The notes under the pieces: generated by a model | What the model saw: only the letters and a program-made list of their open reading frames with translations | Told to the model about the DNA's origin: nothing | The model's database searches: none | Shown: positions 1-10,033 of the stretch, in pieces | How the letters are laid out: each line of letters starts with the position of its first letter | Numbering within the stretch: the first letter of the stretch is position 1 | Assembly (NCBI RefSeq): GCF_002837185.1 | Contig: NZ_KZ477990.1 | Location: forward strand, 186,001 to 250,000 | Length of the DNA: 64,000 nucleotides | Direction of reading: 5' to 3' | Source of the DNA: Pseudomonas fluorescens | GTDB taxonomy: Bacteria; Pseudomonadota; Gammaproteobacteria; Pseudomonadales; Pseudomonadaceae | Made by a program: the position numbers and the translations under genes

Positions 1-2390
1 CGATGTGTGGGATTCCTTACCATTCATTGGAAGGTTATCTGGTCAAGTTGGTGAAGCTGGGCGAGTCGGTTGTGATCTGTGAGCAGATCGGCGACCCGGC
101 CACCAGTAAGGGGCCGGTGGAACGGCAGGTAGTGCGCATTATTACGCCGGGCACGGTGAGCGATGAGGCGCTGCTGGATGAGCGGCGCGATAACCTGATC
201 GCTGCGGTTCTGGGTGACGAGCGTTTGTTCGGTCTGTCGGTACTGGATATCACCAGCGGCAATTTCAGCGTGCTGGAGATCAAGGGCTGGGAGAACCTGC
301 TGGCGGAACTGGAGCGTATCAATCCGGTGGAGTTGTTGATTCCGGATGATTGGCCCAAGGACTTGCCGGCAGAGAAGCGCCGTGGGACCAAACGTCGTGC
401 GCCGTGGGATTTTGAGCGTGATTCGGCGCTGAAAAGTCTGTGCCAGCAGTTCTCGGTGCAGGACCTTAAAGGCTTCGGTTGCGAAACCCTGACCCTGGCC
501 ATCGGCGCTGCCGGCTGCCTGCTCAGCTACGCCAAGGAAACCCAGCGCACGGCCCTGCCGCACTTGCGCAGCCTGCGGCATGAGCGGCTGGACGATACCG
601 TGGTACTGGATGGCGCCAGCCGTCGCAACCTGGAGCTGGATACCAACCTGGCGGGCGGGCGTGATAACACGCTGCAATCGGTGGTCGACCGTTGCCAGAC
701 TGCGATGGGCAGCCGCTTGCTGACCCGTTGGCTGAACCGTCCGCTGCGGGATTTGACCGTCCTCCAAGCACGTCAGACCTCTATTACTTGCCTGCTTGAC
801 GGCTATCGCTTTGAAAAGCTGCAGCCGCAACTCAAGGAAATCGGCGATATCGAGCGCATCCTCGCGCGGATCGGCCTGCGTAATGCGCGGCCCCGTGACC
901 TGGCGCGTCTGCGTGATGCCTTGAGTGCCCTCCCCCAGTTGCAAGTCGCGATGACCGAACTGGACACGCCGCACCTGCAACAACTGGCTGTCACCGCTGG
1001 CACCTATCCGGATCTCGCGGCGCTGCTGGAAAAAGCCATCATCGACAACCCACCAGCGATCATCCGAGATGGCGGTGTGCTGAAAACCGGCTATGACAGC
1101 GAGCTGGACGAGCTGCAATCGCTGAGCGAAAACGCCGGACAGTTCCTGATTGACCTGGAGGCCCGCGAAAAAGCCCGCACGGGCCTGGCTAACCTGAAAG
1201 TCGGCTACAACCGCGTGCATGGCTACTTTATTGAGCTGCCGAGCAAGCAGGCCGAGTCGGCGCCTATCGACTATCAACGTCGCCAGACCCTCAAAGGCGC
1301 CGAGCGTTTTATCACCCCGGAGCTCAAAGCGTTCGAAGACAAGGCGCTGTCGGCCAAGAGTCGCGCCCTGGCGCGGGAAAAAATGCTCTATGAAGCCTTA
1401 CTCGAAGACCTGATCAGCCGCCTGGCGCCGTTGCAGGACACCGCCGCCGCCCTGGCGGAACTGGATGTGCTGAGTAACCTCGCCGAGCGTGCACTGAACC
1501 TGGACCTCAACTGCCCGCGGTTTGTCAGCGAGCCGTGCATGCGCATCGTGCAAGGACGTCACCCGGTGGTGGAGCAGGTGTTGACCACGCCATTCGTTGC
1601 CAACGACCTGTCGCTGGACGACGACACCCGCATGCTGGTGATTACCGGCCCGAACATGGGTGGTAAATCCACCTATATGCGTCAGACCGCGCTGATCGTG
1701 CTGCTGGCACACATCGGCAGCTTCGTGCCGGCGGCCAGTTGCGAGCTGTCCCTGGTGGACCGGATTTTTACCCGGATCGGTTCCAGTGACGACCTGGCCG
1801 GTGGCCGCTCGACGTTTATGGTGGAAATGAGCGAAACCGCGAACATCCTGCATAACGCCACCGACCGCAGCCTGGTGTTGATGGACGAAGTAGGCCGCGG
1901 TACCAGCACGTTCGACGGCCTTTCGCTGGCATGGGCGGCGGCCGAGCGTCTGGCGCATTTGCGCGCCTATACGTTGTTTGCCACTCACTACTTCGAACTG
2001 ACCGTGTTACCGGAAAGCGAGCCGCTGGTAGCCAACGTGCACCTCAATGCCACCGAGCACAACGAGCGCATCGTGTTCCTGCACCACGTGCTGCCGGGCC
2101 CGGCCAGCCAGAGCTATGGCTTGGCGGTCGCGCAGTTGGCCGGCGTACCCAATGATGTCATCACCCGCGCCCGCGAACACCTGAGCCGCCTGGAAACCAC
2201 GGCCCTGCCCCATGAAACCGTGGTCGCCAGCCCTGCCAAGGCCAGCAGGAAAACCGCCGCGCCGCATCAGAGCGACCTGTTCGCCAGCCTGCCCCATCCG
2301 GTACTGGATGAGCTGGCCAAGCTTGACCTGGATGACGTGACGCCGCGTAAAGCACTCGAAATGTTATATGCACTGAAGACTCGGATATAA
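1..2390 (+). CDS. mutS: DNA mismatch repair protein MutS (5' end missing)
   Basis: MutS binds mispaired bases and small loops in newly replicated DNA and, with MutL, starts repair. The visible 795 residues cover nearly all of the protein (family about 855-860). The N-terminal 60 or so residues, including the mismatch-contacting Phe-X-Glu motif, lie before the window. The ATPase domain is intact: Walker [15 protein letters not shown] around residue 549, followed by [14 protein letters not shown] (Walker B and signature) and FATHYFEL. The stop is followed after 142 bp by fdxA, the usual Pseudomonas neighbour. The first ATG in the window, at base 3, is an internal Met and not the start. Confidence 0.97.
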   Translation, partial: MCGIPYHSLEGYLVKLVKLGESVVICEQIGDPATSKGPVERQVVRIITPGTVSDEALLDERRDNLIAAVLGDERLFGLSVLDITSGNFSVLEIKGWENLLAELERINPVELLIPDDWPKDLPAEKRRGTKRRAPWDFERDSALKSLCQQFSVQDLKGFGCETLTLAIGAAGCLLSYAKETQRTALPHLRSLRHERLDDTVVLDGASRRNLELDTNLAGGRDNTLQSVVDRCQTAMGSRLLTRWLNRPLRDLTVLQARQTSITCLLDGYRFEKLQPQLKEIGDIERILARIGLRNARPRDLARLRDALSALPQLQVAMTELDTPHLQQLAVTAGTYPDLAALLEKAIIDNPPAIIRDGGVLKTGYDSELDELQSLSENAGQFLIDLEAREKARTGLANLKVGYNRVHGYFIELPSKQAESAPIDYQRRQTLKGAERFITPELKAFEDKALSAKSRALAREKMLYEALLEDLISRLAPLQDTAAALAELDVLSNLAERALNLDLNCPRFVSEPCMRIVQGRHPVVEQVLTTPFVANDLSLDDDTRMLVITGPNMGGKSTYMRQTALIVLLAHIGSFVPAASCELSLVDRIFTRIGSSDDLAGGRSTFMVEMSETANILHNATDRSLVLMDEVGRGTSTFDGLSLAWAAAERLAHLRAYTLFATHYFELTVLPESEPLVANVHLNATEHNERIVFLHHVLPGPASQSYGLAVAQLAGVPNDVITRAREHLSRLETTALPHETVVASPAKASRKTAAPHQSDLFASLPHPVLDELAKLDLDDVTPRKALEMLYALKTRI

Positions 2391-2532
2391 CGCACACGCG
2401 TGCAAGCTGGTAGACTCTCGCGCGGTTTGGGATGCTGCGGGCTTTTAGCCTGGCCTGCAGACTATCGCTCCCGAACCTCGCGAGCCCTGCCACACAGGGT
2501 TTCGCTGCCGCCGCCTGAGGAGAAAATTAGAA

Positions 2533-2856
2533 ATGACCTTCGTCGTCACCGACAACTGCATCAAGTGCAAGTACACCGACTGCGTAGAAGTGTGTCCGGT
2601 GGACTGCTTCTACGAAGGCCCGAACTTCCTGGTCATCCACCCGGACGAGTGCATTGACTGCGCCCTGTGTGAACCAGAATGCCCGGCTAACGCCATTTTC
2701 TCTGAAGATGAAGTACCTGCGGGTATGGAAAACTTCATTGAGTTGAATGCCGAGCTGGCGGACATCTGGCCGAATATCACGGAAAGAAAAGACGCCCTGC
2801 CCGATGCGCAAGAGTGGGATGGCAAACCCGGCAAGATTGCAGATCTCGAACGCTGA
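2533..2856 (+). CDS. fdxA: seven-iron ferredoxin FdxA
   Basis: A small cytoplasmic electron carrier of 107 residues, the normal length for the Azotobacter-type 7Fe ferredoxin. Two cysteine clusters are visible near the N-terminus: [14 protein letters not shown] (residues 9-22) and [12 protein letters not shown] (about 40-51). They hold one [3Fe-4S] and one [4Fe-4S] cluster in this family. A GAGGAG Shine-Dalgarno lies about 10 bases before the ATG. The gene stands alone between mutS and the small RNA gene rsmZ and ends at a strong terminator. Its physiological partner cannot be told from the sequence. Confidence 0.96.
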   Translation: MTFVVTDNCIKCKYTDCVEVCPVDCFYEGPNFLVIHPDECIDCALCEPECPANAIFSEDEVPAGMENFIELNAELADIWPNITERKDALPDAQEWDGKPGKIADLER

Positions 2857-2870
2857 TAGCAGCGTCGTTG

Positions 2871-2903
2871 CCAAAAAAAAAGGCCCTTTGCGGGCCTTTT
2901 TTG
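2871..2903 (+). terminator. Rho-independent terminator of fdxA
   Basis: An AAAGGCCC arm, a TTTGC-type loop and a GGGCCTTT arm are followed by a T run, with an A run on the other side. It lies just after the fdxA stop and could work in both directions. Confidence 0.9.
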
Positions 2904-2939
2904 CGTTTTCATGTAGCCGCTTTCACTTTTCTACAGGCG

Positions 2940-3071
2940 AAAAAAGGGGCGGTATGACCCGCCCACATTTTTTCCCTAGTCCCTTTAATCCTTTTCATCG
3001 TCCTGATGAATCGCATCCTGCGACATTCCTTCAAACCACCGTTCCTTGATGGCTGTGCCAATCCGTGGACA
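2940..3071 (-). ncRNA. rsmZ: regulatory small RNA RsmZ (Gac/Rsm system)
   Basis: Read on the minus strand, this 132-nt segment begins TGTCCACGG, runs through CACAGCCATCAAGGA, and carries eight GGA motifs. Several sit in predicted loops such as GCAGGATGC and TCAGGACGA. It ends in a GC hairpin (GGGCGG on the plus strand at 2947-2952, CCGCCC at 2959-2964) plus six T. RsmZ sequesters the translational repressors RsmA/RsmE and so relieves repression of secondary metabolism and exoproduct mRNAs. Position next to fdxA, length (127 nt in P. fluorescens CHA0, as I recall it) and 5' sequence all fit. A plausible promoter (TTGAAC, 16 bp, TAACAT on the minus strand) ends about 8 bases before the start. 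The exact 5' end is inferred. Confidence 0.9.
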
Positions 3072-3243
3072 CAGGGCTGATGTTAGAGCCTCCCAAGATA
3101 AGTTCAACGGGATCCAAACGGATGGCGGCCAATCGGCGGGGCTCAAGTGACATTAAATAATTGTTTTATTTCAAACAGTTAGAAATATCGTTCGAAGATT
3201 CGAGACGCTCATTCCCGGTAAAAAAACCGAATACCTACATGAC

Positions 3244-3261
3244 GGTAAGCGAATGCTTACA
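3244..3261 (-). promoter_or_regulatory. GacA-type upstream activating sequence of rsmZ
   Basis: On the minus strand the site reads TGTAAGCATTCGCTTACC, one base off the known UAS TGTAAG-N6-CTTACA. Its centre is about 181 bp upstream of the inferred rsmZ start, the spacing known for GacA-controlled sRNA genes in fluorescent pseudomonads. The rest of 3072-3318 shows only the rsmZ promoter and no gene. Confidence 0.87.
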
Positions 3262-3318
3262 CGACTGATTGGGAAAAGAGCGTCACAAGCCTATGCGGTA
3301 CTGTTCCTACAGCGCGAT

Positions 3319-4413
3319 TCAGTCGTCGCTGACGGTGATCGTCGGCATCGCGGGACGGCTTGCCTCCTGCAGCACTATCCGCGCGCCCACGTGGCGGGCC
3401 AGTTCCTGATACACCATGGCAATCTGACCATCGGGCTCGGCAGCCACGGTGGGCTTGCCGCCATCGGCCTGTTCACGGATCGACATCGACAGCGGCAACG
3501 AGGCCAGCAGTTCGACGCCGTATTGAGTCGCCAGCTTCTCGCCGCCGCCCTCGCCGAAGAGGTGTTCGGCATGGCCACAGTTGGAACAGATGTGCACCGC
3601 CATGTTTTCCACCACGCCCAGCACCGGAATGTTGACCTTGCGGAACATCTCCACGCCTTTCTTCGCGTCCAGCAATGCCAGGTCCTGCGGCGTGGTAACG
3701 ATCACCGAGCCGGCCACCGGGACTTTCTGCGCCAGGGTCAACTGGATATCGCCGGTACCGGGTGGCATGTCGATCACCAGGTAGTCCAGGTCGCCCCAGG
3801 CAGTCTGGGTGACCAATTGCAGCAGCGCGCCGGAAACCATCGGCCCGCGCCAGACCATGGGCGTGTTGTCATCGGTCAGGAACGCCATGGACATCACTTC
3901 CACGCCCAGGGACTCGATCGGCACAAACCACTTCTGGTCCTTGACCTTGGGCCGTGTGCCCCCGGCAACGCCGAACATCACACCCTGGCTCGGGCCATAG
4001 ATATCGGCGTCGAGGATGCCCACGCGGGCACCTTCACGGGCCAGGGCCAGGGCCAGGTTGGCGGCGGTGGTGGATTTACCTACCCCGCCCTTGCCCGACG
4101 CCACGGCGATCACGTTCTTGACGTTGGCCAGGCCAGGGATCTGTGCCTGGGCCTTGTGCGACGCGATTACACAGCGGATGTCGACCTTGGCCGAGCGCAC
4201 GCCGTCGAGGCCTTCGATGGCCATTTGCAGCATCTGCGCCCAGCCGTTTTTGAACAGGCCGGCGGCGTAGCCCAGCTCCAACTGGACCGATACCTGGTCA
4301 CCCTGTACCTCGATGGCCCGCACACAGCCGGCACTGACCGGGTCCTGGTTCAAATAGGGGTCGGTGTACTGGCGAAGCACGGCTTCCACCGCTGCGCGAT
4401 TGACGGCGCTCAT
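3319..4413 (-). CDS. apbC: iron-sulfur cluster carrier protein ApbC (Mrp/NBP35 family)
   Basis: A cytoplasmic P-loop ATPase that binds a [4Fe-4S] cluster at a dimer interface and delivers it to apo-enzymes. The 364 residues show an N-terminal MIP18/DUF59-like domain (about 1-90), a deviant Walker A GKGGVGKST (108-116), the DMPPGTGDIQL switch region and a CSNC cluster-binding pair near residue 275. A GGGAG Shine-Dalgarno precedes the ATG. It is divergent from metG across 171 bp, an arrangement common in gammaproteobacteria. In P. aeruginosa rpoS lies beyond fdxA-rsmZ, whereas here apbC takes that place. Confidence 0.96.
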   Translation of the reverse strand: MSAVNRAAVEAVLRQYTDPYLNQDPVSAGCVRAIEVQGDQVSVQLELGYAAGLFKNGWAQMLQMAIEGLDGVRSAKVDIRCVIASHKAQAQIPGLANVKNVIAVASGKGGVGKSTTAANLALALAREGARVGILDADIYGPSQGVMFGVAGGTRPKVKDQKWFVPIESLGVEVMSMAFLTDDNTPMVWRGPMVSGALLQLVTQTAWGDLDYLVIDMPPGTGDIQLTLAQKVPVAGSVIVTTPQDLALLDAKKGVEMFRKVNIPVLGVVENMAVHICSNCGHAEHLFGEGGGEKLATQYGVELLASLPLSMSIREQADGGKPTVAAEPDGQIAMVYQELARHVGARIVLQEASRPAMPTITVSDD

Positions 4414-4584
4414 GGGCTACTCCCGAAAAAGACTGACTGAAACAGGCGGCTATCCTAACCGTTCCAGGCCGCCAGCGGCATGCTTTCGCAGGATGGGAAG
4501 ATTCTGAAACAGCACCACGGGGTGAAATAAATTTCCCGGCGCTTTATAGTGGCCGACCTCCGTTTCATCAAGTAGCCGAGCCCC

Positions 4585-6636
4585 ATGTCCGAGCCACGCA
4601 AGATCCTCGTCACCAGCGCCCTGCCCTATGCCAATGGTTCCATCCATCTTGGCCATATGCTTGAGTACATCCAGACCGATATGTGGGTGCGCTTCCAGAA
4701 GCATCGCGGCAATCAATGCATTTATGTCTGCGCGGACGACGCCCACGGTTCGGCCATCATGTTGCGCGCCGAAAAGGAAGGCATCACCCCGGAACAACTG
4801 ATCGCCAATGTGCAGGCTGAACACAGCGCCGACTTTGCCGAGTTCCTGGTGGAGTTCGACAACTTCCATTCGACCCACTCCGACGAAAATCGTGAGCTTT
4901 CGAGCCAGATCTACCTGCGGTTGAAAGACGCAGGGCACATTGCCACGCGTTCGATCACCCAGTATTTCGACCCGGAAAAGAAAATGTTCCTGGCCGATCG
5001 CTTCATCAAGGGCACTTGCCCGAAATGCGGCACCGATGACCAGTACGGCGACAACTGTGAGAAATGCGGTGCCACCTATGCCCCCACCGACCTGAAGAAC
5101 CCCAAGTCGGCCATCTCCGGCGCTACCCCGGTACTCAAGGATTCCCAGCACTTCTTCTTCAAGCTCCCGGATTTCCAGCAGATGCTGCAAACCTGGACCC
5201 GCAGCGGCACCTTGCAGGATGCCGTGGCCAACAAGATCGCCGAATGGCTGGATGCCGGCCTGCAACAGTGGGACATTTCCCGCGATGCGCCGTACTTCGG
5301 CTTTGAAATTCCAGGCGAACCGGGCAAGTACTTCTATGTCTGGCTGGACGCGCCGATCGGCTACATGGCCAGCTTCAAGAACCTCTGCGACCGCACACCG
5401 GAGCTGGACTTCGATGCGTTCTGGGGCAAGGATTCCACTGCCGAGCTGTACCACTTCATCGGCAAGGACATCGTCAACTTCCACGCGCTGTTCTGGCCGG
5501 CGATGCTCGAAGGTTCGGGCTACCGCAAGCCGACCGGCATTGCCGTGCACGGCTACCTGACGGTGAACGGGCAGAAGATGTCCAAGTCCCGCGGCACCTT
5601 CATCAAGGCGCGCACCTACCTGGATCATCTGTCGCCGGAATATTTGCGTTACTACTATGCGTCCAAGCTGGGCCGTGGCGTCGACGACCTCGACCTGAAC
5701 CTGGAAGACTTCATTCAGAAGGTCAACTCGGACCTGGTCGGCAAGGTCGTCAATATCGCCAGCCGTTGTGCCGGGTTTATCCACAAGGGCAATGCGGGTG
5801 TGCTGGTCGCTGAAAACGCCGCGCCGGAATTGACCGATGCCTTCCTGGCCGCCGCACCAAGCATCGCCGATGCCTATGAAGCTCGTGACTTTGCCCGCGC
5901 CATGCGCGAAATCATGGGCCTGGCCGACCGCGCCAACGCCTGGATTGCCGACAAGGCGCCATGGTCGCTGAACAAGCAGGAAGGCAAGGAAGCTGAGGTC
6001 CAGGCGATCTGCGCCACCGGCGTCAATCTGTTCCGTCAGTTGGTGATCTTCCTCAAGCCGGTGCTGCCGCTGCTGGCCGCCGATGCAGAGGCGTTCCTCA
6101 ACGTCGCGCCCCTGACCTGGAACGACCACGCCACGCTGCTCGGCAACCATCAGTTGAACGCGTTCAAGCCGTTGATGACCCGCATCGACCCGGTGAAAGT
6201 CCAGGCCATGACCGACGCATCGAAAGAAGACCTGGTCGCCAGCCAGACCGATACCGGCTCGACTGCGCCAGCCGATGACAGCGAGTTGGCCAAAGACCCT
6301 ATTTCCGAGGAAATCGAGTTCGACGCTTTCGCCGCCGTGGACCTGCGGGTTGCACTGATCGTCAAGGCCGAAGCCGTGGAAGGCGCCGACAAGCTGTTGC
6401 GCCTGACCCTGGATCTGGGCGGCGAGCAACGCAATGTGTTCTCCGGCATCAAGAGCGCTTACCCGGACCCGTCCAAGCTCGATGGTCGCCTGACCATGAT
6501 GATCGCCAACCTCAAGCCACGAAAAATGAAATTCGGTATCTCTGAAGGCATGGTGATGGCGGCCGGTCCTGGCGGTGCAGAAATCTATCTGCTCAGCCCG
6601 GACAGCGGCGCCAAGCCGGGACAACGCATCAAGTAA
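4585..6636 (+). CDS. metG: methionyl-tRNA synthetase
   Basis: Charges tRNA-Met and initiator tRNA with methionine. The protein has 683 residues. It carries the class I signature HLGH (residues 21-24), the KMSKS loop near 331, and the zinc knuckle CPKC...CEKC (about 145-162) of the MetG1 type. Its last 110 residues or so form a C-terminal tRNA-binding/dimerisation domain of the Trbp111 type ([19 protein letters not shown] onward). The length fits the family. It is followed by rnfB after 87 bp and a terminator-like hairpin. Confidence 0.98.
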   Translation: MSEPRKILVTSALPYANGSIHLGHMLEYIQTDMWVRFQKHRGNQCIYVCADDAHGSAIMLRAEKEGITPEQLIANVQAEHSADFAEFLVEFDNFHSTHSDENRELSSQIYLRLKDAGHIATRSITQYFDPEKKMFLADRFIKGTCPKCGTDDQYGDNCEKCGATYAPTDLKNPKSAISGATPVLKDSQHFFFKLPDFQQMLQTWTRSGTLQDAVANKIAEWLDAGLQQWDISRDAPYFGFEIPGEPGKYFYVWLDAPIGYMASFKNLCDRTPELDFDAFWGKDSTAELYHFIGKDIVNFHALFWPAMLEGSGYRKPTGIAVHGYLTVNGQKMSKSRGTFIKARTYLDHLSPEYLRYYYASKLGRGVDDLDLNLEDFIQKVNSDLVGKVVNIASRCAGFIHKGNAGVLVAENAAPELTDAFLAAAPSIADAYEARDFARAMREIMGLADRANAWIADKAPWSLNKQEGKEAEVQAICATGVNLFRQLVIFLKPVLPLLAADAEAFLNVAPLTWNDHATLLGNHQLNAFKPLMTRIDPVKVQAMTDASKEDLVASQTDTGSTAPADDSELAKDPISEEIEFDAFAAVDLRVALIVKAEAVEGADKLLRLTLDLGGEQRNVFSGIKSAYPDPSKLDGRLTMMIANLKPRKMKFGISEGMVMAAGPGGAEIYLLSPDSGAKPGQRIK

Positions 6637-6648
6637 CCCCTGCAGGAT

Positions 6649-6676
6649 GCCCCGGCGTTTCGGCGCTGGGGCTTTT
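6649..6676 (+). terminator. probable terminator of metG
   Basis: A GCCCCGGCG arm and a GGCGCTGGGGC arm around a TTTC loop are followed by TTTT, 13 bases after the metG stop. The stem is imperfect and the T run short. Confidence 0.6.
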
Positions 6677-6723
6677 CAGCCCGCCCGCATCGGCGGGCCG
6701 GGCGTCAACGCAATGATCAAAGC

Positions 6724-7698
6724 ATGAACCTGATTCAACGTATCGACGCGCTGCTCCCGCAGACTCAATGCGGCAAGTGCGGGCACCCGGGGTGCAAGCC
6801 TTACGCCGAAGGCATCGCTGACGGCGAGGCGATCAACAAGTGCCCGCCCGGAGGCCAGGAAACCATCGCCGGGCTTGCGCAATTGCTGCGTGTGCCGGTA
6901 CTGGCCCTGGATACCAGCCGCGGCGACGCGCCACCTCAGATCGCCTACATCCGTGAGGCTGAATGCATCGGTTGCACCAAATGCATCCAGGCTTGCCCGG
7001 TCGACGCCATCATTGGTGCCGCGAAGTTGATGCACACGGTCATAATCGACGAATGCACCGGTTGCGACCTGTGTGTCGCGCCCTGCCCTGTCGACTGCAT
7101 CGAGATGCGCCCACTCGCTGAAGTCCTGCCTGTTGTGGGTGGCCTGGCGCATAGCGATGACGAGCGGCGCGAACGCGGCCTCAAACGCGACCGGGCACGT
7201 CGGCGTTTCGAACAGCGCAACGCACGCCTGCAACGTGAGCAAGCCTGCAAACTCGCCGAACGCCTGGCGCGGGCCAAGCGCATTGCGCCCGTGGCAACGG
7301 CACAAGTCGATAGCCATCAGGCCGCTCAGGATGCAGCGATCAAGCACGCCAAAATCAGTGTCGCCATGAGCCGTGCTCAACTGCACAAATCCCTGAAGGC
7401 GTTTGGGCACCCCCCGACCTTTGAGCAACAGTCGCAATTGATTGTCCTGCAAAGGCAGTTCGACGCTTCGGAGCAGGCGCTTGCCGCGCTGGAAGTCAAC
7501 CGCCCGCCACCGCTGCCGACCACCAAAAGCGCTGAAGTCAAGCGCGCGAAGATCCAGCTGGCAATGCGCCGGGCAGCATTGAAAAAGGCCCAGGATCAAC
7601 AGGCTGACGAACAGCAACTGGCAAGCTTGAGTGCCGCGCTGGACGCCGCCGAGCAGACGCTGCATGACGCCGAAGCCACTTGCAACGCCAACGCCTGA
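6724..7698 (+). CDS. rnfB: RnfB-type ferredoxin subunit, solitary
   Basis: In Rnf/Rsx complexes RnfB is the iron-sulfur subunit that passes electrons between ferredoxin and the membrane complex. Visible here are a 4Fe-4S domain with Cys 16, 19, 24 and 40, then two ferredoxin motifs ([12 protein letters not shown] near residue 80 and [12 protein letters not shown] near 110). After these comes a roughly 180-residue Ala/Gln/Lys-rich, probably helical tail. Two features are odd. The N-terminal membrane helix of typical RnfB is absent, because the protein starts directly at the Cys domain. The subunits A, C, D, G and E, which in P. aeruginosa lie between rnfB and nth, are all missing. It may be a soluble ferredoxin with a new partner. 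Operon-like with nth (69 bp gap). Confidence 0.88.
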   Translation: MNLIQRIDALLPQTQCGKCGHPGCKPYAEGIADGEAINKCPPGGQETIAGLAQLLRVPVLALDTSRGDAPPQIAYIREAECIGCTKCIQACPVDAIIGAAKLMHTVIIDECTGCDLCVAPCPVDCIEMRPLAEVLPVVGGLAHSDDERRERGLKRDRARRRFEQRNARLQREQACKLAERLARAKRIAPVATAQVDSHQAAQDAAIKHAKISVAMSRAQLHKSLKAFGHPPTFEQQSQLIVLQRQFDASEQALAALEVNRPPPLPTTKSAEVKRAKIQLAMRRAALKKAQDQQADEQQLASLSAALDAAEQTLHDAEATCNANA

Positions 7699-7767
7699 AC
7701 CACAACCGACGCTGCGCTGTGTATTGCTACAATTACGTCGATCGCCTGCAAGGAAACGTCCGTCCCT

Positions 7768-8406
7768 ATGAACGCTGCAAAACGCCTGGAAATTTTCCGC
7801 AGGTTTCACGAAGACAATCCGGAACCCAAGACCGAACTGGCCTACTCCTCGCCGTTCGAGTTGTTGATCGCAGTGATCCTGTCGGCCCAATCCACAGACG
7901 TCGGCGTCAATAAGGCCACGGCCAAGCTGTTTCCCGTGGCCAATACTCCAGAGGCGATCTATGCCTTGGGTGTGGAGGGGCTATCGGAGTACATCAAGAC
8001 CATCGGCTTGTACAACAGCAAGGCCAAGAACGTGATCGAGACGTGCCGCCTGCTGATGGAGTTGCACGCCAGCGAAGTACCGCAAACCCGCGAAGCCCTC
8101 GAAGCATTACCCGGCGTGGGGCGCAAGACCGCCAACGTTGTACTCAATACGGCGTTCCGGCAACTGACCATGGCGGTGGATACGCACATTTTTCGCGTCA
8201 GCAACCGAACCGGCATCGCTCGCGGAAAGAATGTGGTGGAGGTTGAGAAACAGCTGATGAAATTCGTGCCCAAGCCCTATCTGCTCGATTCCCATCACTG
8301 GCTGATTCTTCACGGGCGCTATGTTTGCCAGGCGCGCAAGCCTCGGTGCGGCAGCTGTCGGATCGAAGATCTTTGCGAATACAAGGACAAGACATCCGAC
8401 GATTGA
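7768..8406 (+). CDS. nth: endonuclease III (DNA glycosylase/AP lyase)
   Basis: Base-excision repair enzyme that removes oxidised pyrimidines and nicks the abasic site. The 212 residues show the helix-hairpin-helix LPGVGRKTANVV (about 113-124, containing the catalytic Lys), the catalytic Asp in MAVDTHIF, and the C-terminal [4Fe-4S] ligand set C-X6-C-X2-C-X5-C (CQARKPRCGSCRIEDLC). Length and motifs are complete. The Rnf operon end is its standard context in Pseudomonas. Confidence 0.97.
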   Translation: MNAAKRLEIFRRFHEDNPEPKTELAYSSPFELLIAVILSAQSTDVGVNKATAKLFPVANTPEAIYALGVEGLSEYIKTIGLYNSKAKNVIETCRLLMELHASEVPQTREALEALPGVGRKTANVVLNTAFRQLTMAVDTHIFRVSNRTGIARGKNVVEVEKQLMKFVPKPYLLDSHHWLILHGRYVCQARKPRCGSCRIEDLCEYKDKTSDD

Positions 8407-8513
8407 GGGTTGCCGGGTTTTCCCTATGGGTCGATTGAAAAAATCTTTTTTACGCGTTCGCGGATTATCGCTATAAGGAGCGCCAATGGCAGTCTTAGCC
8501 TGGAGTGAACCTT

Positions 8514-8696
8514 ATGAGCACTGGGAAAGAACAACTGGTAGTAGATGACGAACCGGTGGAGCTGGAAGACGATGATGCGCCGGCGCCCGTCCCGGAGGTG
8601 GCCAAGACCAATTTGAGCAAACGCCTGATTATCGACAATCTTCTGGAAGAGCGACGCCTGCAAAAACAATTGGCCGATTACGACTTCGACCTCTGA
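8514..8696 (+). CDS. small PA3496-family protein (putative envelope integrity)
   Basis: A 60-residue acidic protein with no signal peptide or membrane helix. Its N-terminal half is Asp/Glu/Pro-rich, and its conserved C-terminal half reads LSKRLIIDNLLEERRLQKQLADYDFDL-like. The same small gene follows nth in P. aeruginosa (PA3496), and the family is annotated as putative envelope integrity protein, but its function is not established. The ATG at 8514 is preferred over the GTG at 8505 because GGAG lies nine bases upstream of the ATG. A strong terminator follows. Confidence 0.82.
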   Translation: MSTGKEQLVVDDEPVELEDDDAPAPVPEVAKTNLSKRLIIDNLLEERRLQKQLADYDFDL

Positions 8697-8714
8697 CCCT
8701 CCGGCAGCCAGCCG

Positions 8715-8740
8715 GAAGCCTCCCTGACGGAGGCTTTTTT
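8715..8740 (+). terminator. Rho-independent terminator
   Basis: GCCTCC, loop CTGAC, GGAGGC and six T, directly after the PA3496-type gene. Confidence 0.9.
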
Positions 8741-8784
8741 GTGCCGAATTTTACAACGGGGTCAGAATGGTGGAGCGCCCCTCC

Positions 8785-9417
8785 TCACACCAGACCATTG
8801 CGTTGGGCCAGCTCTATCAGGTCGACGAGTGACCGGGCATTGAGCTTCAATAGCAGGCGCGTCTTATAGGTGCTGACGGTCTTGTTGCTGAGGAACATAC
8901 CGTCGGCAATCTCCTTGTTGGTTTTGCCACGGGCCAGCTGTTGCAGCACCATCATTTCCCGTCCCGATAGACGTTCGACCATGTCTGCCTCACTGGCGTT
9001 GCCCATGGTGGACCGTACCGAGTTGAGCGCCTGGTTCGGGAAGTAGCTGTAGCCGGAAAGTACCGCCTTGATGGCGCTCAACAACTCGGTCAGGTCCTGC
9101 TGCTTGCACACGTAGCCGGCGGCACCGGCTTGCATGCAACGCATGGAGAAATGACCAGGCGCCTGGGACGTCAGCACCAGCACCTTGAACGATATGGCTT
9201 GCTTGGTCGAGGCCAGCCGGCAAATAACTTCAAGGCCATCGAGTTTGGGGATTCCAATATCCAATATGACAATGTCCGGCATATGTTCCCGCGCAAGTTG
9301 CAGCGCATCGACACCGTTATCAGTCTCGGCAACAACCTCATAACCATGACGCTCCATTAGCATGCGCACAGCAAGCCGAATGACGGGATGATCATCCACG
9401 ATCAGCACTTTATTCAT
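8785..9417 (-). CDS. orphan response regulator, REC plus LuxR-type HTH
   Basis: A 210-residue NarL/FixJ-class transcription regulator. The receiver has the acidic pair DD, a phosphoacceptor Asp in VILDIGIPKLDG and a Lys near AGYVCKQQ. The LuxR helix-turn-helix lies at the end (LSGREMMVLQQLARGKTNKEIADGMFLS). The start is the ATG at 9417, because the upstream in-frame alternative is a TTG without better ribosome-binding context. No sensor kinase gene is adjacent. The family includes BvgA/RocA-like regulators of adhesion and fimbriae, but the target here is unknown. Confidence 0.88.
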   Translation of the reverse strand: MNKVLIVDDHPVIRLAVRMLMERHGYEVVAETDNGVDALQLAREHMPDIVILDIGIPKLDGLEVICRLASTKQAISFKVLVLTSQAPGHFSMRCMQAGAAGYVCKQQDLTELLSAIKAVLSGYSYFPNQALNSVRSTMGNASEADMVERLSGREMMVLQQLARGKTNKEIADGMFLSNKTVSTYKTRLLLKLNARSLVDLIELAQRNGLV

Positions 9418-9429
9418 GAGAAAGTCCAA

Positions 9430-10033
9430 TTTCGCTGTTCGAATTATTTAGAGAAAGCACAATAGCCTAGTCGCCTGCTAGTTGGCATAGCATGCCCCCC
9501 CGAGCAACAGCAGGCAGAGACCCACCCCACAACAAGAAAGGAATTGACCTACAAAAATTCGCAAGCTTTAGTGTATTGGGCTTTATGGAGCCCTTCAGAC
9601 CTTTCCCTGCTCGTACATATTTTGCGTGAAATATCCCCATCCCCAGGCCTACGCAGTAAACGTGGCGCACAGGGCTCTCAGGAAATACTCCTTGTTTACC
9701 ATTGCGGCTTATACAAAGGGCTGAAAAAAGCCGATCAACTTCAGTTCCATTTAACATATTTATATACACCCAATTTTCCTACAGAAAATTCCACAAATTA
9801 CACATCCTTTGCGCCTACATGAGTGAAATTTCTGTAAGACATGGTTCCTGCTTAGATGTAAAAAACCTTTCCTCAGTAAAATAGATGTCCGAAATCGAAA
9901 ACACTCAAAAAGACCTTAAGGAAAACACTTAAACACACAGCCGACATTTTTAAACGTCGCCCCTCCCGCTGATTAATGCCTGTATTGGAATATTCAATGC
10001 CTAGTCCTGAAATAGGTTTACACCCTGTTTACA
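9430..10033. other. AT-rich intergenic region without a recognisable gene
   Basis: About 600 bp, visibly AT-richer than the surroundings, with homopolymer runs and many stops. Short open frames exist but lack Shine-Dalgarno sites and resemble nothing known. Near 10007-10030 the stretch CCTGAAATAGGTTTACACC recalls an insertion-sequence end, but no transposase remnant is visible. Confidence 0.6.

Noticed and set aside
3253..4440. Plus-strand open frame of 395 codons opposite apbC
   Set aside because: Shadow of apbC; it would also begin in the rsmZ control region and has His/Gln-rich non-protein-like composition.
4450..6624. Long minus-strand open frame of 724 codons opposite metG
   Set aside because: It is a GC-rich shadow of metG: low-complexity His/Gln/Gly/Val composition, no family resemblance, no ribosome site. 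metG has full motifs.
10000..10033. Insertion sequence end next to the inverted repeat
   Set aside because: Only a short IS-end-like sequence is visible, with no transposase fragment, matching second end or target duplication.
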